Shown here: positions 45,382 through 53,783 of the stretch, one piece after another | How positions within the stretch are numbered: the first letter of the stretch is position 1 | Layout: the number at the start of each line of letters is the position of its first letter | Assembly (NCBI RefSeq): GCF_003053725.1 | Contig: NZ_QAYC01000007.1 | Coordinates: forward strand, 124,001-188,000 | DNA: 64,000 bases | DNA from: Rhodovulum kholense | GTDB taxonomy: Bacteria; Pseudomonadota; Alphaproteobacteria; Rhodobacterales; Rhodobacteraceae | Direction: 5' to 3' | Program-made: the position numbers and the translations under genes | The notes under the pieces: model-generated | The model's database searches: none | Told to the model about the DNA's origin: nothing | Seen by the model: the letters and a program-made list of their open reading frames with translations, nothing else

Positions 45382-46004
45382 CGCGCTCCGCACTGATCGT
45401 CGACGATCACCCCGTGACCCATATCGGCTGCGGCCAGTTGCTGCGCGATTTGGGCTATGACGAGATCCTCGAGGCCCTGAACGAGCGCATCGCTTACCGT
45501 CTGGCCGAAACCTGCCGCCCCGGTCTGATCGTGCTCGACCTCGGCATGCCCGGCCCCGGCGGGCTGAACATGATCGGCCCCCTGCTGGCCCGCGCACCGG
45601 ACGCCGCCATCCTCGTCTTCACGATGAACGAGCAGGCGGTTTTCGCGGCCAAGGCTTTGGAGGCCGGTGCGCGGGGCTATCTGTCTAAGAACTCGGCACC
45701 CGAGGATTTTCTCGAGGCGGTGCGGACGCTTGAACGGGGCGACATCTTCCTGCCGCACAGGCTGGCCGTTTCGGTCGCCTCGATGAAGATCGGCGGCAAG
45801 TCCGATCCGCTGAGCGCCCTGACCGAGCGCGAGCATCAGGTGCTGCGGCTGCTGGGCCGGGGCGAGGATCTGCAGTCGATCGCCAATGCGCTGTGCATCA
45901 GCTACAAGACCGCGGCGAACACCAGCTCGCAGCTCAAGCGCAAGCTCGGCCTGCGCAACACCACCGAACTGATCCGGCTGGCCATCGAAACGGGGCTGAG
46001 CTGA
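45378..46004 (+). CDS. LuxR/NarL-family response regulator
   Basis: A 208-residue response regulator. The receiver has Asp9/Asp10, phosphoacceptor Asp54 in LIVLDLGMPG, and the conserved Lys104 in YLSKN. The C-terminal HTH begins LTEREHQVLRLLGRGED and continues with SIANALCISYKTAANTSSQL. It overlaps the kinase gene by four bases (ATGA), so it is its partner. The most likely regulon is the divergent PQQ-associated operon. Confidence 0.95.
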   Translation: MTRSALIVDDHPVTHIGCGQLLRDLGYDEILEALNERIAYRLAETCRPGLIVLDLGMPGPGGLNMIGPLLARAPDAAILVFTMNEQAVFAAKALEAGARGYLSKNSAPEDFLEAVRTLERGDIFLPHRLAVSVASMKIGGKSDPLSALTEREHQVLRLLGRGEDLQSIANALCISYKTAANTSSQLKRKLGLRNTTELIRLAIETGLS

Positions 46005-46077
46005 CCCCCGCCGTCATGCCAGCGTCACAGCACGGCGGCAGGACGGTCGCATCGCAAGGCGCGAAGGACCGGTGGCC

Positions 46078-47277
46078 ATGAGCGATACGACAGCGCCGGG
46101 CCGGGGCAACGCCGCCGAGGTCTTCGCGGTCTTCCTGCGGCTCGGGCTGACCTCGTTCGGCGGCCCCATCGCGCATCTGGGCTATTTCCGCGATGAATTC
46201 GTGACGCGGCGCGGCTGGCTGGGCGATGCGGCCTATGCCGATCTTGTGGCGCTCTGCCAGTTCCTGCCCGGCCCCGCCTCCAGCCAGGTCGGCTTCGCGC
46301 TCGGGCTCATGCGGGCGGGCTGGGCCGGGGCGCTGGCGGCCTTCGCGGGGTTCACCCTGCCCTCGGCCCTGATCCTCTTCGGCTTCGCGATGACCGCGAC
46401 GCATGTCACCGGCCCGCTTGGTCAGGGCGCGCTTGACGGGCTGAAGACGGTGGCGGTCGCCATCGTCGCGCAGGCGGTCTGGGGCATGAGCCGGACCCTG
46501 TGCCCCGACCGGCCGCGCGCGGCCATCGCGTTGGGCGCGGTGGCGGTCCTCGCGGCCCTGCCCGGCGCGGGCGGCATGGTGGCGGCCATCGCCCTTGGCG
46601 CGCTGGCGGGGCTTTGGCTTGGCCGGGGCGCCCCCGGCGCGGCCGCCCCGGTCTCCGGCCGGGTCACCCCACGCCAGGGGGCCGCCGCGCTTGGGCTATT
46701 TGCAGGCCTTCTTTGCGGCCTGCCGCTGCTGGCGGGCCTCGGCCAGCCTCTGGCAGTCGCCGACAGCTTCTTCCGGGCCGGGGCGCTGGTGTTCGGCGGC
46801 GGCCATGTGGTGCTGCCGCTTCTCGAGGCGGGCACCGTCGCCCCGGGTTGGGTCGGCCATGACGCCTTTCTGGCAGGTTATGGCGCGGCGCAGGCGGTGC
46901 CGGGGCCGCTTTTCACCTTCGCGGCCTATCTCGGCGCGGTGCTCGGCCCCGAGCCGAACGGCCCTGTCGGCGCCCTGCTGGCGCTGGCGGCGCTGTTCCT
47001 GCCGGGCTTCCTGATCCTGATCGGCGTCCTGCCCTTCTGGGACGCCCTCCGCCGCCGGGTCCGGGCGCAATCTGCGATGCAAGGGGCGAACGCGGCCGTC
47101 GTCGGCGTGCTGGGGGCCGCGCTTTACGATCCGCTCTTCACCGGCGGGATCACCGATCTGCGCCATTTCGCGCTCGGGCTGGCCGGTTTTCTGGCCCTGA
47201 CGCTCTGGCGCGCGCCGTCCTGGGCGGTCGTCCTGCTGGGGGCGGCAGGCGGGGCCGCGCTGGCGCTGGCGGGCTGA
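46078..47277 (+). CDS. chrA: chromate transporter ChrA
   Basis: A 399-residue inner-membrane protein with two CHR domains. The first has FLRLGLTSFGGPIAHLGYF and QFLPGPASSQVGFALG; the second has FFRAGALVFGGGHVVLPLL and AQAVPGPLFTFAAYLGAVLG. The duplicated signature is that of long-chain ChrA pumps that expel chromate by proton motive force. AAGGA precedes ATG 46078; a GTG at 46072 is an alternative. It stands alone after the response regulator. The true anion may also be sulfate-related. Confidence 0.93.
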   Translation: MSDTTAPGRGNAAEVFAVFLRLGLTSFGGPIAHLGYFRDEFVTRRGWLGDAAYADLVALCQFLPGPASSQVGFALGLMRAGWAGALAAFAGFTLPSALILFGFAMTATHVTGPLGQGALDGLKTVAVAIVAQAVWGMSRTLCPDRPRAAIALGAVAVLAALPGAGGMVAAIALGALAGLWLGRGAPGAAAPVSGRVTPRQGAAALGLFAGLLCGLPLLAGLGQPLAVADSFFRAGALVFGGGHVVLPLLEAGTVAPGWVGHDAFLAGYGAAQAVPGPLFTFAAYLGAVLGPEPNGPVGALLALAALFLPGFLILIGVLPFWDALRRRVRAQSAMQGANAAVVGVLGAALYDPLFTGGITDLRHFALGLAGFLALTLWRAPSWAVVLLGAAGGAALALAG

Positions 47278-47355
47278 GCCGAGGCCCGGTTTTCGCTGGC
47301 ATCCCGTCGCCCAAGAGCCTAGTGCTGTGGCAAAATTGCATAGGAGTCCTGCCCG

Positions 47356-48498
47356 ATGCCCGGCTTGCGTCCCGATGTCGATCCCGACGGCCTGAGCGAG
47401 TTTTCCGTCGTTTTCACCGACCGCTCGCTGAACCACATGTCGGCCAAGTTCCAGACCGCCATGCGCGACATCTCGGCGATGCTGCGCGAGGTCTATGGCG
47501 CGGCCGAAGTGGCCCTGGTGCCCGGCGGCGGCACTTTCGCGATGGAATCCGTCGCGCGCCAGTTCGCCACCGGACGCCGCGCGCTGATCGTCCGGAACGG
47601 CTGGTTCTCCTACCGCTGGACCCAGATCTTCGAGGCGGGCGGATTTGCCGGGGAAACCGAGGTGCTGATGGCTCGTCCCGCGGGCAATGCCGCCAAGGCG
47701 CCCTTCGCGCCCGCGCCCATCGAGGACGTGACCGCCAAGATCCGCGAAACCCGCCCCGATGTGGTCTTCGCCCCCCATGTCGAGACTTCGGCCGGGATCA
47801 TCCTGCCCGACGACTACATCGCCGCCATGGCCGCGGCCGCCCATGAGGTCGGCGCGCTGATGGTTCTGGACTGCATCGCCTCGGGCTGCATCTGGGTCGA
47901 CATGCAGGCAACCGGCGTCGACGTGCTGATCTCGGCGCCGCAGAAGGGCTGGTCGGCCTCGCCCTCGGCCGGGATGGTGATGCTGTCGGCCCGCGCCGCC
48001 GAGCGGCTGGCCGACACGGCCTCGAACTCCTTCGCCATGGACCTGAAGAAATGGCGGACGATCATGAAAGCCTATGAAGACGGCGGGCATGCCTATCACA
48101 CCACCATGCCGACCGACGCGCTTCTGGGGCTGCGCGACGCCATGGCCGAGACCCGCGAGATGGGCTTTGCGGCCGCCAAGGCGGCGCAGGCCGAGCTGGG
48201 CCGCAAGGTGCGCGAGATGCTGGCCGCGCGCGGCTTCGCCTCGGTCGCGGCGCCGGGCTTTGCCGCGCCGGGCGTCGTGGTCTGCTATACCGACGATCCC
48301 CAGATCCAGTCGGGCGCCCGGTTCCGCGCCGAGGGCATGCAGATCGCCTCGGGCACGCCGCTGCAGGTTGGCGAGGGGTCCGACTTCCGCACCTTCCGGA
48401 TCGGGCTCTTCGGGCTCGACAAGCTCGCGGATACCGACGCTACGCTCGCCCGGCTGCAGGCGGTCGTCGACCGCGTGACCGCGCAGGGCGCGGCGTAA
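47356..48498 (+). CDS. class V aminotransferase (alanine-glyoxylate type)
   Basis: A 380-residue PLP-dependent enzyme of fold type I, class V. The cofactor lysine is Lys197 in ISAPQKGWSAS. It has ALVPGGGTFAMESVARQFA, VLDCIASGCIWVD and other family features of alanine-glyoxylate/serine-glyoxylate aminotransferases. The exact substrate is unknown; glyoxylate amination is plausible given nearby malate synthase. AGGAG precedes ATG 47356. A 9-bp stem-loop lies just downstream. Confidence 0.9.
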   Translation: MPGLRPDVDPDGLSEFSVVFTDRSLNHMSAKFQTAMRDISAMLREVYGAAEVALVPGGGTFAMESVARQFATGRRALIVRNGWFSYRWTQIFEAGGFAGETEVLMARPAGNAAKAPFAPAPIEDVTAKIRETRPDVVFAPHVETSAGIILPDDYIAAMAAAAHEVGALMVLDCIASGCIWVDMQATGVDVLISAPQKGWSASPSAGMVMLSARAAERLADTASNSFAMDLKKWRTIMKAYEDGGHAYHTTMPTDALLGLRDAMAETREMGFAAAKAAQAELGRKVREMLAARGFASVAAPGFAAPGVVVCYTDDPQIQSGARFRAEGMQIASGTPLQVGEGSDFRTFRIGLFGLDKLADTDATLARLQAVVDRVTAQGAA

Positions 48499-48523
48499 CA
48501 GCCGCTCAGATGCCACTAGGTCC

Positions 48524-48549
48524 GCCCGGCGACACTGCGTTCGCCGGGC
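48524..48549 (+). terminator. stem-loop after the aminotransferase gene
   Basis: GCCCGGCGA (48524-48532) and TCGCCGGGC (48541-48549) form a 9-bp stem with an 8-base loop, 26 bases past the aminotransferase stop codon. No T-run follows. Confidence 0.45.
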
Positions 48550-48765
48550 CGGCGCGGCCCTGCCGAGTCGCGCGCCTGCAGGCGGCATTGGCGCACCCGG
48601 ACCGGTCGGAACGCGATGTTCCCGCTTCGTCCCGAGGCGTGCACCCCCGCCCCCTCAAGTGACCCAACGTCACGAAAAGCCCGGAAAGTTTTCATTAAGA
48701 TTCGACTGATAGCCCTGAGCTCACGACAAGAAAGTCCCGTGTTTGTATGAGTTTACGGAGGCGTC

Positions 48766-49995
48766 ATGGCGCATCCCGGCGTCGGTCAGGGCGACCAGCC
48801 CGAGACGGGCGAAGTGCCGTTCGCACTACAGGAGATCTTCTACTCCCGTACTGACTCGCGGGGGGTCATTCGCGCTGGTAACGCGGTGTTCAAGAGGATC
48901 TCCGGCCATGACTGGCCGGGACTGATCGGGGCACCGCATCGGATCATCCGCCACCCGGACATGCCGCGCGCGGTCTTCTGGCTCTTTTGGCAGACGATCC
49001 AGTCGGGGCGCCCGATCGGCGCCTATGTCAAGAACCTCGCCAAGGACGGACGCTACTACTGGGTCTTCGCCGTGGTCATGCCGATGGACGACGGGTATCT
49101 TTCGGTCCGGATCAAGCCGTCCGGACCGCTGTTTCCGGCCGTCCAGGCCGAGTACCGCGCGCTGCGCGCCCGCGAACTGGCCGACAAGCTCAGCCCCGAA
49201 GACAGCGCCGCGCTGCTGCTCGAGCGGCTGACTGCGCTGGGTTTCCCGAGCTACGAGGACTTCATGGCCCAGGCGCTGGGGCAGGAGCTTGCCCAGCGCG
49301 CCTCTGTCGGCAGCGATGGCGGCACCCGCCTGGCAGCGCTTGACAAGGTGATTGCCAGCCTGACCGCCGCGACCCGGGAACAGGGCGCGCTGATCCAGAC
49401 CTTCGAGGCGTTGCAGTCGATCCCCACCAACATGCGCATCTTCGCCGCCCGGCTGGAACCGGTCGGGGGGCCGATCACCGCGATTTCGGACAATTACAAG
49501 GTCGCGTCGGCCGAGATCATCGCGCAGCTGCACAGCTTTGCCGGTCAGGACGGCAATCTGTGCGACCGTCTGGCCCGGGTCGTGGGCGATGCCGTCTTCA
49601 TGCTGGCCGCCGCCGAGGTCCAATCCGACCTGCTGCGCCAGTTCCGCAACGAGAAGGAGCCGCTCGGCCCGGCCGACCGGGACGAGGAACTGGCACTGCT
49701 GGGCGCGATGCAGGCGCGCTGCACCGCCAAGGCGCGGGCCGATCTGCACGAGGCGCTGGCCGCCGCGGCGACCATGTCCCAGACCAGCCGCGACCTGCGC
49801 CGCGTGGTGCTGGGGCTCGACTCGATCCGGGTCATGGGCCGGGTCGAATGCGGGCGCCTCGCGGCTGGCGGCGAAGGGCTTGCGGCCACCATCGACCAGC
49901 TCGAGACCTTCCATGCCGACATCCGCGCACGGCTGGAGGCACTGATCGAACTCAGCGAACAGATCCGCGCCGGAGCGACCCGCTACGCCGCCTGA
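48766..49995 (+). CDS. Aer-type PAS protein with a helical, chemoreceptor-like tail
   Basis: A 409-residue soluble protein. The first about 120 residues form a PAS domain like that of Aer (FYSRTDSRGVIRAGN, IIRHPDMPRAVFWLFW, YVKNLAKDGRYYW). The rest is helical with coiled-coil character. It contains PTNMRIFAARLEPVGGPI, which vaguely echoes the chemoreceptor tip, but the canonical methyl-accepting hairpin is absent and there is no membrane segment. GGAGG precedes ATG 48766. It may be an energy or redox sensor that feeds into chemotaxis. No cheA or cheW gene lies beside it. Confidence 0.8.
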   Translation: MAHPGVGQGDQPETGEVPFALQEIFYSRTDSRGVIRAGNAVFKRISGHDWPGLIGAPHRIIRHPDMPRAVFWLFWQTIQSGRPIGAYVKNLAKDGRYYWVFAVVMPMDDGYLSVRIKPSGPLFPAVQAEYRALRARELADKLSPEDSAALLLERLTALGFPSYEDFMAQALGQELAQRASVGSDGGTRLAALDKVIASLTAATREQGALIQTFEALQSIPTNMRIFAARLEPVGGPITAISDNYKVASAEIIAQLHSFAGQDGNLCDRLARVVGDAVFMLAAAEVQSDLLRQFRNEKEPLGPADRDEELALLGAMQARCTAKARADLHEALAAAATMSQTSRDLRRVVLGLDSIRVMGRVECGRLAAGGEGLAATIDQLETFHADIRARLEALIELSEQIRAGATRYAA

Positions 49996-50004
49996 GCCCC
50001 GGGC

Positions 50005-52179
50005 CTAGGCCCCCGCGATCTCGGCCTTCCGTTCCAGCCGCCGGGCATGCAGCACCGGCTCGGTATAGCCCGAGGGCTGGATACGGCCCTTGAAGACCAG
50101 ATCGCAGGCGGCACGGAAGGCCACGCCGTCGAAGTCCGGCGCCATCGGTCGGTAGGCCGGGTCGCCCTCGTTCTGGCGATCGACCACCTCGGCCATGCGG
50201 CGCATCACCTCGGCCACCTCATCCCCGGTCACCACGCCATGATGCAGCCAGTTGGCGATATGCTGGGCCGAGATCCGGCAGGTGGCGCGGTCTTCCATCA
50301 GACCGATATCGTTGATGTCGGGCACCTTGGAACAGCCCACGCCCTGGTCGATCCAGCGTACCACATAGCCGAGGATCCCCTGGGCGTTGTTCTCGACCTC
50401 GCGGACGATCTGGGGCCGCGACCATTTGCGGAAGGTGGCCAGCGGAATGTCGAGGATGCCGTCGACATGGGCCCGCCGCCCGCCCGCCTTCAGGCTCGCC
50501 TGCACCGCGAAGACATCGACCTGGTGATAATGCAGCGCATGCAGCGTCGCGGCCGTGGGCGATGGCACCCAGGCGCAGGTGGCGCCGGCCTTGGGGTGTT
50601 CGATCTTCGTCGACAGCATCGCCGCCATCTTGTCGGGCATCGCCCACATGCCCTTGCCGATCTGGGCCTTGCCCGACAGTCCGCATTCGAGCCCGATATC
50701 GACGTTGAGGTTCTCGTAAGCGGTGATCCAGGACTTGCGCTTGATGAAGTCCTTGCGGCTGAAGGGCCCGGCCTCCATCGAGGTATGGATCTCGTCTCCG
50801 GTGCGGTCGAGGAAGCCCGTATTGATGAAGGCCACCCGGTGCTTCGCCGCGCGGATGCACGCCTTGAGATTGACCGAGGTGCGGCGCTCCTCGTCCATGA
50901 TGCCGAGCTTGACGGTATAGCGCGGCAGGCCCAGCATCGCCTCGACCCGGGTGAAGGTCTCGTCGGCGAAGGCGACCTCGTCGGGCCCGTGCATCTTGGG
51001 CTTGACGACGTAGATCGAGCCCGCGACCGAGTTCCGCGCGCCGTCGGTCTTCTTCAGGTCATGCATCGCGATCAGGGTGGTGATGGCCGCGTCCATCAGC
51101 CCCTCGAACACCTCCTGGCCCGCACCGTCGTGGATCGCGGGGTTGGTCATCAGATGGCCGACATTGCGCACCAGCATCAACGCCCGGCCCTTGACCGCAA
51201 GCGGGCTGCCATCGGGCGCGATGAAGTCAAGATCGGGCGACAGCGCCCGGGTCAGCCGCTCGCCGCCCTTCACGAAATCGGTCGACAGATCGCCCCGCAT
51301 CAGCCCCAGCCAGTTGCGATAGGCAACGGTCTTGTCGACGGCATCGACGCAGGCGACCGAATCCTCGCAATCCATGATCGCCGAAACGGCGCTTTCCAGC
51401 CGCATGTCCGCAAGCCCCGCCTGATCGCGGGCGCCGACCGGATGGGTGCGGTCGAAGACCAGCTCGACATGCAGGTTGTTGTTCTTCAGCAAGACCGCGT
51501 CGGGTGCACGCGGATGGCCGCGATAGCCCACGAATTTGGCCGGGTCTTCCAGCGGATGGTCGTCGACCAGCAGCGCGCCGCCCCGGACATGGTAGCGCCG
51601 GGCATCGGCATGGCTGGTGCCCGAGACCGGAAAGGCCTCGTCCAGAAAGACCCGCGCCCGGGCCACGACGCGCGCGCCGCGGCCGCGGTCGTAGCCGCCC
51701 GATGGGTCTGGGCCGCCCATCGCGTCGGTGCCGTAAAGCGCGTCGTAGAGGCTGCCCCAACGCGCATTGGCCGCGTTCAGCGCGTAACGCGCGTTGGTGA
51801 TCGGCACCACCAGCTGCGGTCCCGGCACCGAGGCGATCTCGGGGTCGAGCCCCTCGGTCTCGATCTCGAAATCCCCGCCCTCGGGCAGCAGATAGCCGAT
51901 CTCTTCCAGAAAGGCCTTGTAGGCCTCGTGATCGTGCGGCGCACCGCGCCGGGCCTGATGCCAGGCGTCGATCTGCACCTGCAGCTTGACGCGCGTCTCC
52001 AGCAGCGCCCGGTTCCTCGGCGTCAGGTCGTGCACAAGCCCGGCCAGCCCCTCCCAGAACCGGTCGGGCGCGACCCCGGTGCCCGGCAGGGCCGCCTCTT
52101 CGATGAAGGCGGCCAGTTCGGCCGCGACCTCAAGTCCGGCCTTCGATACATAGCCTTCGCGCGCGTGTTTCCCGGTCAC
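50005..52179 (-). CDS. glcB: malate synthase G
   Basis: A 724-residue malate synthase of the G type, condensing acetyl-CoA with glyoxylate to give malate. The length and segments LWHQARRG-like, [44 protein letters not shown] and [11 protein letters not shown]-like match the family; a Cys lies late in the sequence. The start is GTG 52179 with CAGGAGA about 6 bases upstream. It stands alone on the minus strand. Together with ethylmalonyl-CoA pathway genes it shows two routes from glyoxylate to malate; no isocitrate lyase is in the window. Confidence 0.97.
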   Translation of the reverse strand: MTGKHAREGYVSKAGLEVAAELAAFIEEAALPGTGVAPDRFWEGLAGLVHDLTPRNRALLETRVKLQVQIDAWHQARRGAPHDHEAYKAFLEEIGYLLPEGGDFEIETEGLDPEIASVPGPQLVVPITNARYALNAANARWGSLYDALYGTDAMGGPDPSGGYDRGRGARVVARARVFLDEAFPVSGTSHADARRYHVRGGALLVDDHPLEDPAKFVGYRGHPRAPDAVLLKNNNLHVELVFDRTHPVGARDQAGLADMRLESAVSAIMDCEDSVACVDAVDKTVAYRNWLGLMRGDLSTDFVKGGERLTRALSPDLDFIAPDGSPLAVKGRALMLVRNVGHLMTNPAIHDGAGQEVFEGLMDAAITTLIAMHDLKKTDGARNSVAGSIYVVKPKMHGPDEVAFADETFTRVEAMLGLPRYTVKLGIMDEERRTSVNLKACIRAAKHRVAFINTGFLDRTGDEIHTSMEAGPFSRKDFIKRKSWITAYENLNVDIGLECGLSGKAQIGKGMWAMPDKMAAMLSTKIEHPKAGATCAWVPSPTAATLHALHYHQVDVFAVQASLKAGGRRAHVDGILDIPLATFRKWSRPQIVREVENNAQGILGYVVRWIDQGVGCSKVPDINDIGLMEDRATCRISAQHIANWLHHGVVTGDEVAEVMRRMAEVVDRQNEGDPAYRPMAPDFDGVAFRAACDLVFKGRIQPSGYTEPVLHARRLERKAEIAGA

Positions 52180-52527
52180 GGCGGTCTCCTGTCCTGATGG
52201 TTCCCGTTGCGGTCAGACCAAGTCCGGCCGACTTTGGCAAGTCCCGATGGACCGACCCTATCCGGCAGGCCGATTCTGCGGTATGATCCTTTGCAGGGGC
52301 CTGCCGCGATCGGTTCCTGTTCAGCTGCCGGGCGTCGTCTCTGCCGGTCGCGGCCTGCCCCATCGGTTCCGGATCGACCGACCCCGACGGCGTCCGCCTG
52401 TCTCTCCCTTCAGCCCCCTGCCCTTTTGTGCCAGGCCTTCCGCCGCGTCGCCGGTGCCGGGCACCTGTCCCGGACGGCCGATCTGCGCTAAGCCGATGGG
52501 CGGATCGCTTCGACCGGAGACGCCCCG
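52180..52527. other. divergent intergenic region between glcB and the CoA-transferase gene
   Basis: About 348 bases that must hold promoters for both flanking genes. CTTTGCAGGGG and GTTGCGGTC are the only TTGC-type motifs seen; no clear -35/-10 pair or terminator was found. ATCGGTTCC occurs twice (near 52309 and 52363). Confidence 0.5.
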
Positions 52528-53742
52528 ATGCCCTATCGCCCCTGCCCCGAGCCCGCCGCCGCCGCCACCACGCGCGAGGGGCCGCTGACCGGGCTTCGCG
52601 TCGTCGAGATGACGGGGCTTGGCCCCGCCCCCTATGCCGCGATGATCCTGGCCGATCTGGGCGCGCAGGTGATCCGCATCGACCGGCCCGGCGGCTATCC
52701 CGCGCCCGATCCGGCGCTTGACCCGGCCGCGGCCGGGCGCGCTGCGGTGACCTATCGCTCGCGTCCCCATGTCCGGGTCGACCTCAAGACCGACGCCGGC
52801 CGGGCGCTGGTTCTGCGTCTGGTGACCGAGGCCGACGCACTGATCGAGGGGTTCCGCCCCGGCACGATGGAGCGGCTGGGCCTCGGCCCAGAGCCCTGCC
52901 TCGCGGCCAATCCGGCCCTGGCCTATGTGCGCATGACCGGCTGGGGGCAGAACGGGCCGATGGCCGGAATGGCCGGGCATGACATGAACTTCACCGGGCT
53001 TTCGGGCGCGCTGTCGCTTTTCGGGCAGGACGGGCGGGTGCCCAAGGGCATGCCGCCCCTGATGGGCGACATGGGCGGCGGCGCGCTTTTCGCCGTCGTG
53101 GGCTGTCTTGCGGCGGTGATGAACGCCTGGCGCTGCGGCGAAGGCCAGGTGGTCGATGCCAGCATCCTCGACGGGTCGGCCAGCCTTTATGCGATGGTGT
53201 CGGGGATGGCGGCCCTTGGCCTGCACGACGCGCCCCCGGGCGGCAACATGCTGGACGGCGGGCGGCATTGCTATCGCACCTATGTCTGTGCCGATGGCGG
53301 AGCCGTCGTCGTGGCGGCGGTCGAGCCCGCCTTCCGCAAGGTCCTGCTGGACCGGCTGGGGCTGGCGGACGACCCGCAATTCCTGTCCGGCCGGGCCGAG
53401 GACGAAGCCGATTGCACGGCACGCCTGGAGGCGATCTTCGCCAGCCGGCCGCGCGATCACTGGGCCGCGCTTTTCGACGGAAGCGACGGTTGCGTGACGC
53501 CGGTTCTCGACCTTGCCGAGGCGCCGGGATCGGCCCAGGCGCGGGCGCGTGGCCTGTTCGAGACCGTCGACGGCGTGGTGCAACCGGCCCCCGCGCCCCG
53601 CTTCGGCCGCACCCCGGGCCGGATCGCGCTCGGCCCCGAAAGCGCCAGCCGCCCGGCCCCCCGCGCACTTTGCGACTGGGGCCTGACGGAGGCCGAGATC
53701 GATGCCCTGATCGGCGCGGGCGTCCTGTCCGACGCGGACTGA
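52528..53742 (+). CDS. CaiB/BaiF family CoA-transferase, alpha-methylacyl-CoA racemase-like
   Basis: A 404-residue protein of CoA-transferase family III. The catalytic residues of the racemase branch are in place: His151 in GHDMNF and Asp181 in MGDMGGGAL, and the early segment GLRVVEMTGLGPAPYAAMILADLGA is typical. It therefore resembles alpha-methylacyl-CoA racemases (AMACR), which epimerise 2-methyl branched acyl-CoAs. It could act on 2-methyl acyl-CoA intermediates or steroid/isoprenoid side chains. The start ATG at 52528 has GGAGA upstream. It is divergent from glcB and converges on the ATPase gene. Confidence 0.9.
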   Translation: MPYRPCPEPAAAATTREGPLTGLRVVEMTGLGPAPYAAMILADLGAQVIRIDRPGGYPAPDPALDPAAAGRAAVTYRSRPHVRVDLKTDAGRALVLRLVTEADALIEGFRPGTMERLGLGPEPCLAANPALAYVRMTGWGQNGPMAGMAGHDMNFTGLSGALSLFGQDGRVPKGMPPLMGDMGGGALFAVVGCLAAVMNAWRCGEGQVVDASILDGSASLYAMVSGMAALGLHDAPPGGNMLDGGRHCYRTYVCADGGAVVVAAVEPAFRKVLLDRLGLADDPQFLSGRAEDEADCTARLEAIFASRPRDHWAALFDGSDGCVTPVLDLAEAPGSAQARARGLFETVDGVVQPAPAPRFGRTPGRIALGPESASRPAPRALCDWGLTEAEIDALIGAGVLSDAD

Positions 53743-53783
53743 GATCGCCGCCCAGTGCCGATGATCGGGCGCCGCGCCGCGCG

